Assembly (NCBI GenBank): GCA_035505915.1
Contig: DATJQI010000009.1
Coordinates: forward strand, 1-8,563
Direction: 5' to 3'
Origin: 40CM-2-70-7 sp035505915
Lineage (GTDB): Bacteria; Gemmatimonadota; Gemmatimonadetes; Gemmatimonadales; GWC2-71-9
DNA: 8,563 nucleotides
Shown here piece after piece: positions 7,884 to 8,563 of the stretch (positions are counted from its first letter, which is position 1; the number at the start of each line of letters is the position of its first letter). A program made the position numbers and the translations under genes. The notes beneath the pieces were generated by a model. That model was not told the origin of the DNA. It did no database searches and saw nothing but the letters and a program-made list of their open reading frames with translations.

Positions 7884-8563
7884 ATGGACCCTTCCCGCAG
7901 CGCCGTCGTTCTCGGCTCGACCGGAGCGGTCGGGAGCAACGTGGTCCGCGCGCTGCTCGATCATCCGGTGTGGGCGCGGGTGACGCTCCTGGTGCGGCGG
8001 CCGCAGCCTTCCGGGGATCTCCAGGATCCCCGCATCGAGCGGCACGTCGTCGACGTGTTCGATCCCACGACCTACGAGCGGCATCTGGCGGGCCACGGCG
8101 CGGCGTTCTGCACGCTGGGGCTGGGTGAGCCGTCCAAGCATTCCCGCGAGGAGTTTCGGCGCGTGGATCTCGAGTGCGCGGCGGCGTTCGCGGCCGCGTG
8201 CCGGCGCCAGGGGGTGACGCACTTCTCGTTGCTCACCGCGGTCGGCGCCAACCCGCGTTCTTCCATTTATTACTCCCGCATCAAGGGTGAGGTGGAGGAG
8301 CGGGTGAAGGCGCTGGGGTTTCCGCGGGCGAGCTTTTTCCGGCCTTCGCTCCTGGTGACGCCCACCAACCGGTACGGTGTGACGCAGGGGATCATTCTCG
8401 CGGTGTTGCCGCGGATCGACAGGCTGTTCGTGGGTCCCCTGGCGCGTTTTCGGAGCATCCGGGTGAGTGATCTCGGGCGGGCGATGGTGCGGCACGCCGA
8501 GCGGCCCGGGGCGGGGGTGGAGGTGCTGGAGTGGCCGGAGTTTCAGGCGGTGCTCCGGGGGAC
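7884..8563 (+). CDS. NAD(P)-binding oxidoreductase, TIP30/HTATIP2-like atypical SDR (3' end outside window)
   Basis: This Rossmann-fold protein has 226 codons visible and no stop before the right edge; relatives are only slightly longer, so it is probably nearly complete. The N-terminal nucleotide-binding loop is GSTGAVG (residues 11-17) after the strand AVVL. Other features are LLVRRPQP after the second strand, VVDVFDP, a CTLG(L)GEPSKHSREEFRRVDLE segment typical of TIP30-like proteins, FSLLTAVGANPRSSIYYSRIKGEVE with the SDR pair Y130 and K134, and FFRPSLL. It probably binds NADP(H) in the cytoplasm; the substrate is unknown. It stands alone after the octamer cassette, 12 bases from its end, so the cassette may separate or alter its transcription. 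Codon use returns to the GC-rich pattern of the upstream genes. Confidence 0.9.
   Translation, partial: MDPSRSAVVLGSTGAVGSNVVRALLDHPVWARVTLLVRRPQPSGDLQDPRIERHVVDVFDPTTYERHLAGHGAAFCTLGLGEPSKHSREEFRRVDLECAAAFAAACRRQGVTHFSLLTAVGANPRSSIYYSRIKGEVEERVKALGFPRASFFRPSLLVTPTNRYGVTQGIILAVLPRIDRLFVGPLARFRSIRVSDLGRAMVRHAERPGAGVEVLEWPEFQAVLRG

Noticed and set aside
7306..7884. Target-site duplication flanking the cassette
   Set aside because: The bases just outside the two arrays (AAGAA on the left, TAGCTTC on the right) do not match convincingly.

Overview
The window is high-GC bacterial DNA with tightly packed genes, all on the + strand. GC-ended codons dominate, gene junctions overlap by 1-4 bases, and several genes encode secreted or envelope proteins. 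A Ser/Thr kinase with a C-terminal PEGA domain, large Ig/PPC-type secreted proteins and a 'four helix bundle' element gene together suggest Gemmatimonadota or a similar soil phylum. That assignment is inference from style and gene content; no marker gene is present.

Region 1 (1-2254) is a MoxR-type AAA+ ATPase, cut by the left edge, whose stop codon overlaps the start of a membrane-anchored DUF58 protein. This is a common chaperone/adaptor pair.

Region 2 (2311-7311) looks like a four-gene envelope operon. Its genes encode a secreted protein with Ig-like, TIG-like and two PPC-like domains; a transmembrane Ser/Thr kinase with an N-terminal zinc ribbon and an extracytoplasmic PEGA domain; a secreted TPR plus FlgD-Ig-like protein with two hydrophobic segments and a helical tail; and a small outer-membrane beta-barrel. 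The junctions are TAATG (4033-4037), a 5-base gap or ATGA overlap near 5642-5651, and ATGA (6679-6682), so translation is probably coupled. The set could form a kinase-linked envelope sensing or anchoring system, but no ligand or substrate is visible.

Region 3 (7316-7871) is the most unusual part: a compact ~556 bp cassette inserted exactly between two genes. It carries a four-helix-bundle gene (S23/Avd-like family) with lower GC3 than its neighbours. It is bounded by arrays of the octamer GTCGGTTA on the left and its reverse complement TAACCGAC on the right. The left array is a near-perfect duplication of a 31-bp higher-order unit. The right array supplies the last codons and the stop codon of the gene. 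The octamer places stop codons in rotating frames. This looks like a small mobile or once-mobile element of undefined mechanism.

Region 4 (7884-8563) is an NAD(P)-binding Rossmann-fold oxidoreductase of the TIP30/HTATIP2-like atypical SDR type, cut by the right edge. It starts only 12 bases after the cassette.

No rRNA, tRNA, CRISPR array, transposase or reverse transcriptase was seen, and no stretch over 300 bases lacks a gene.
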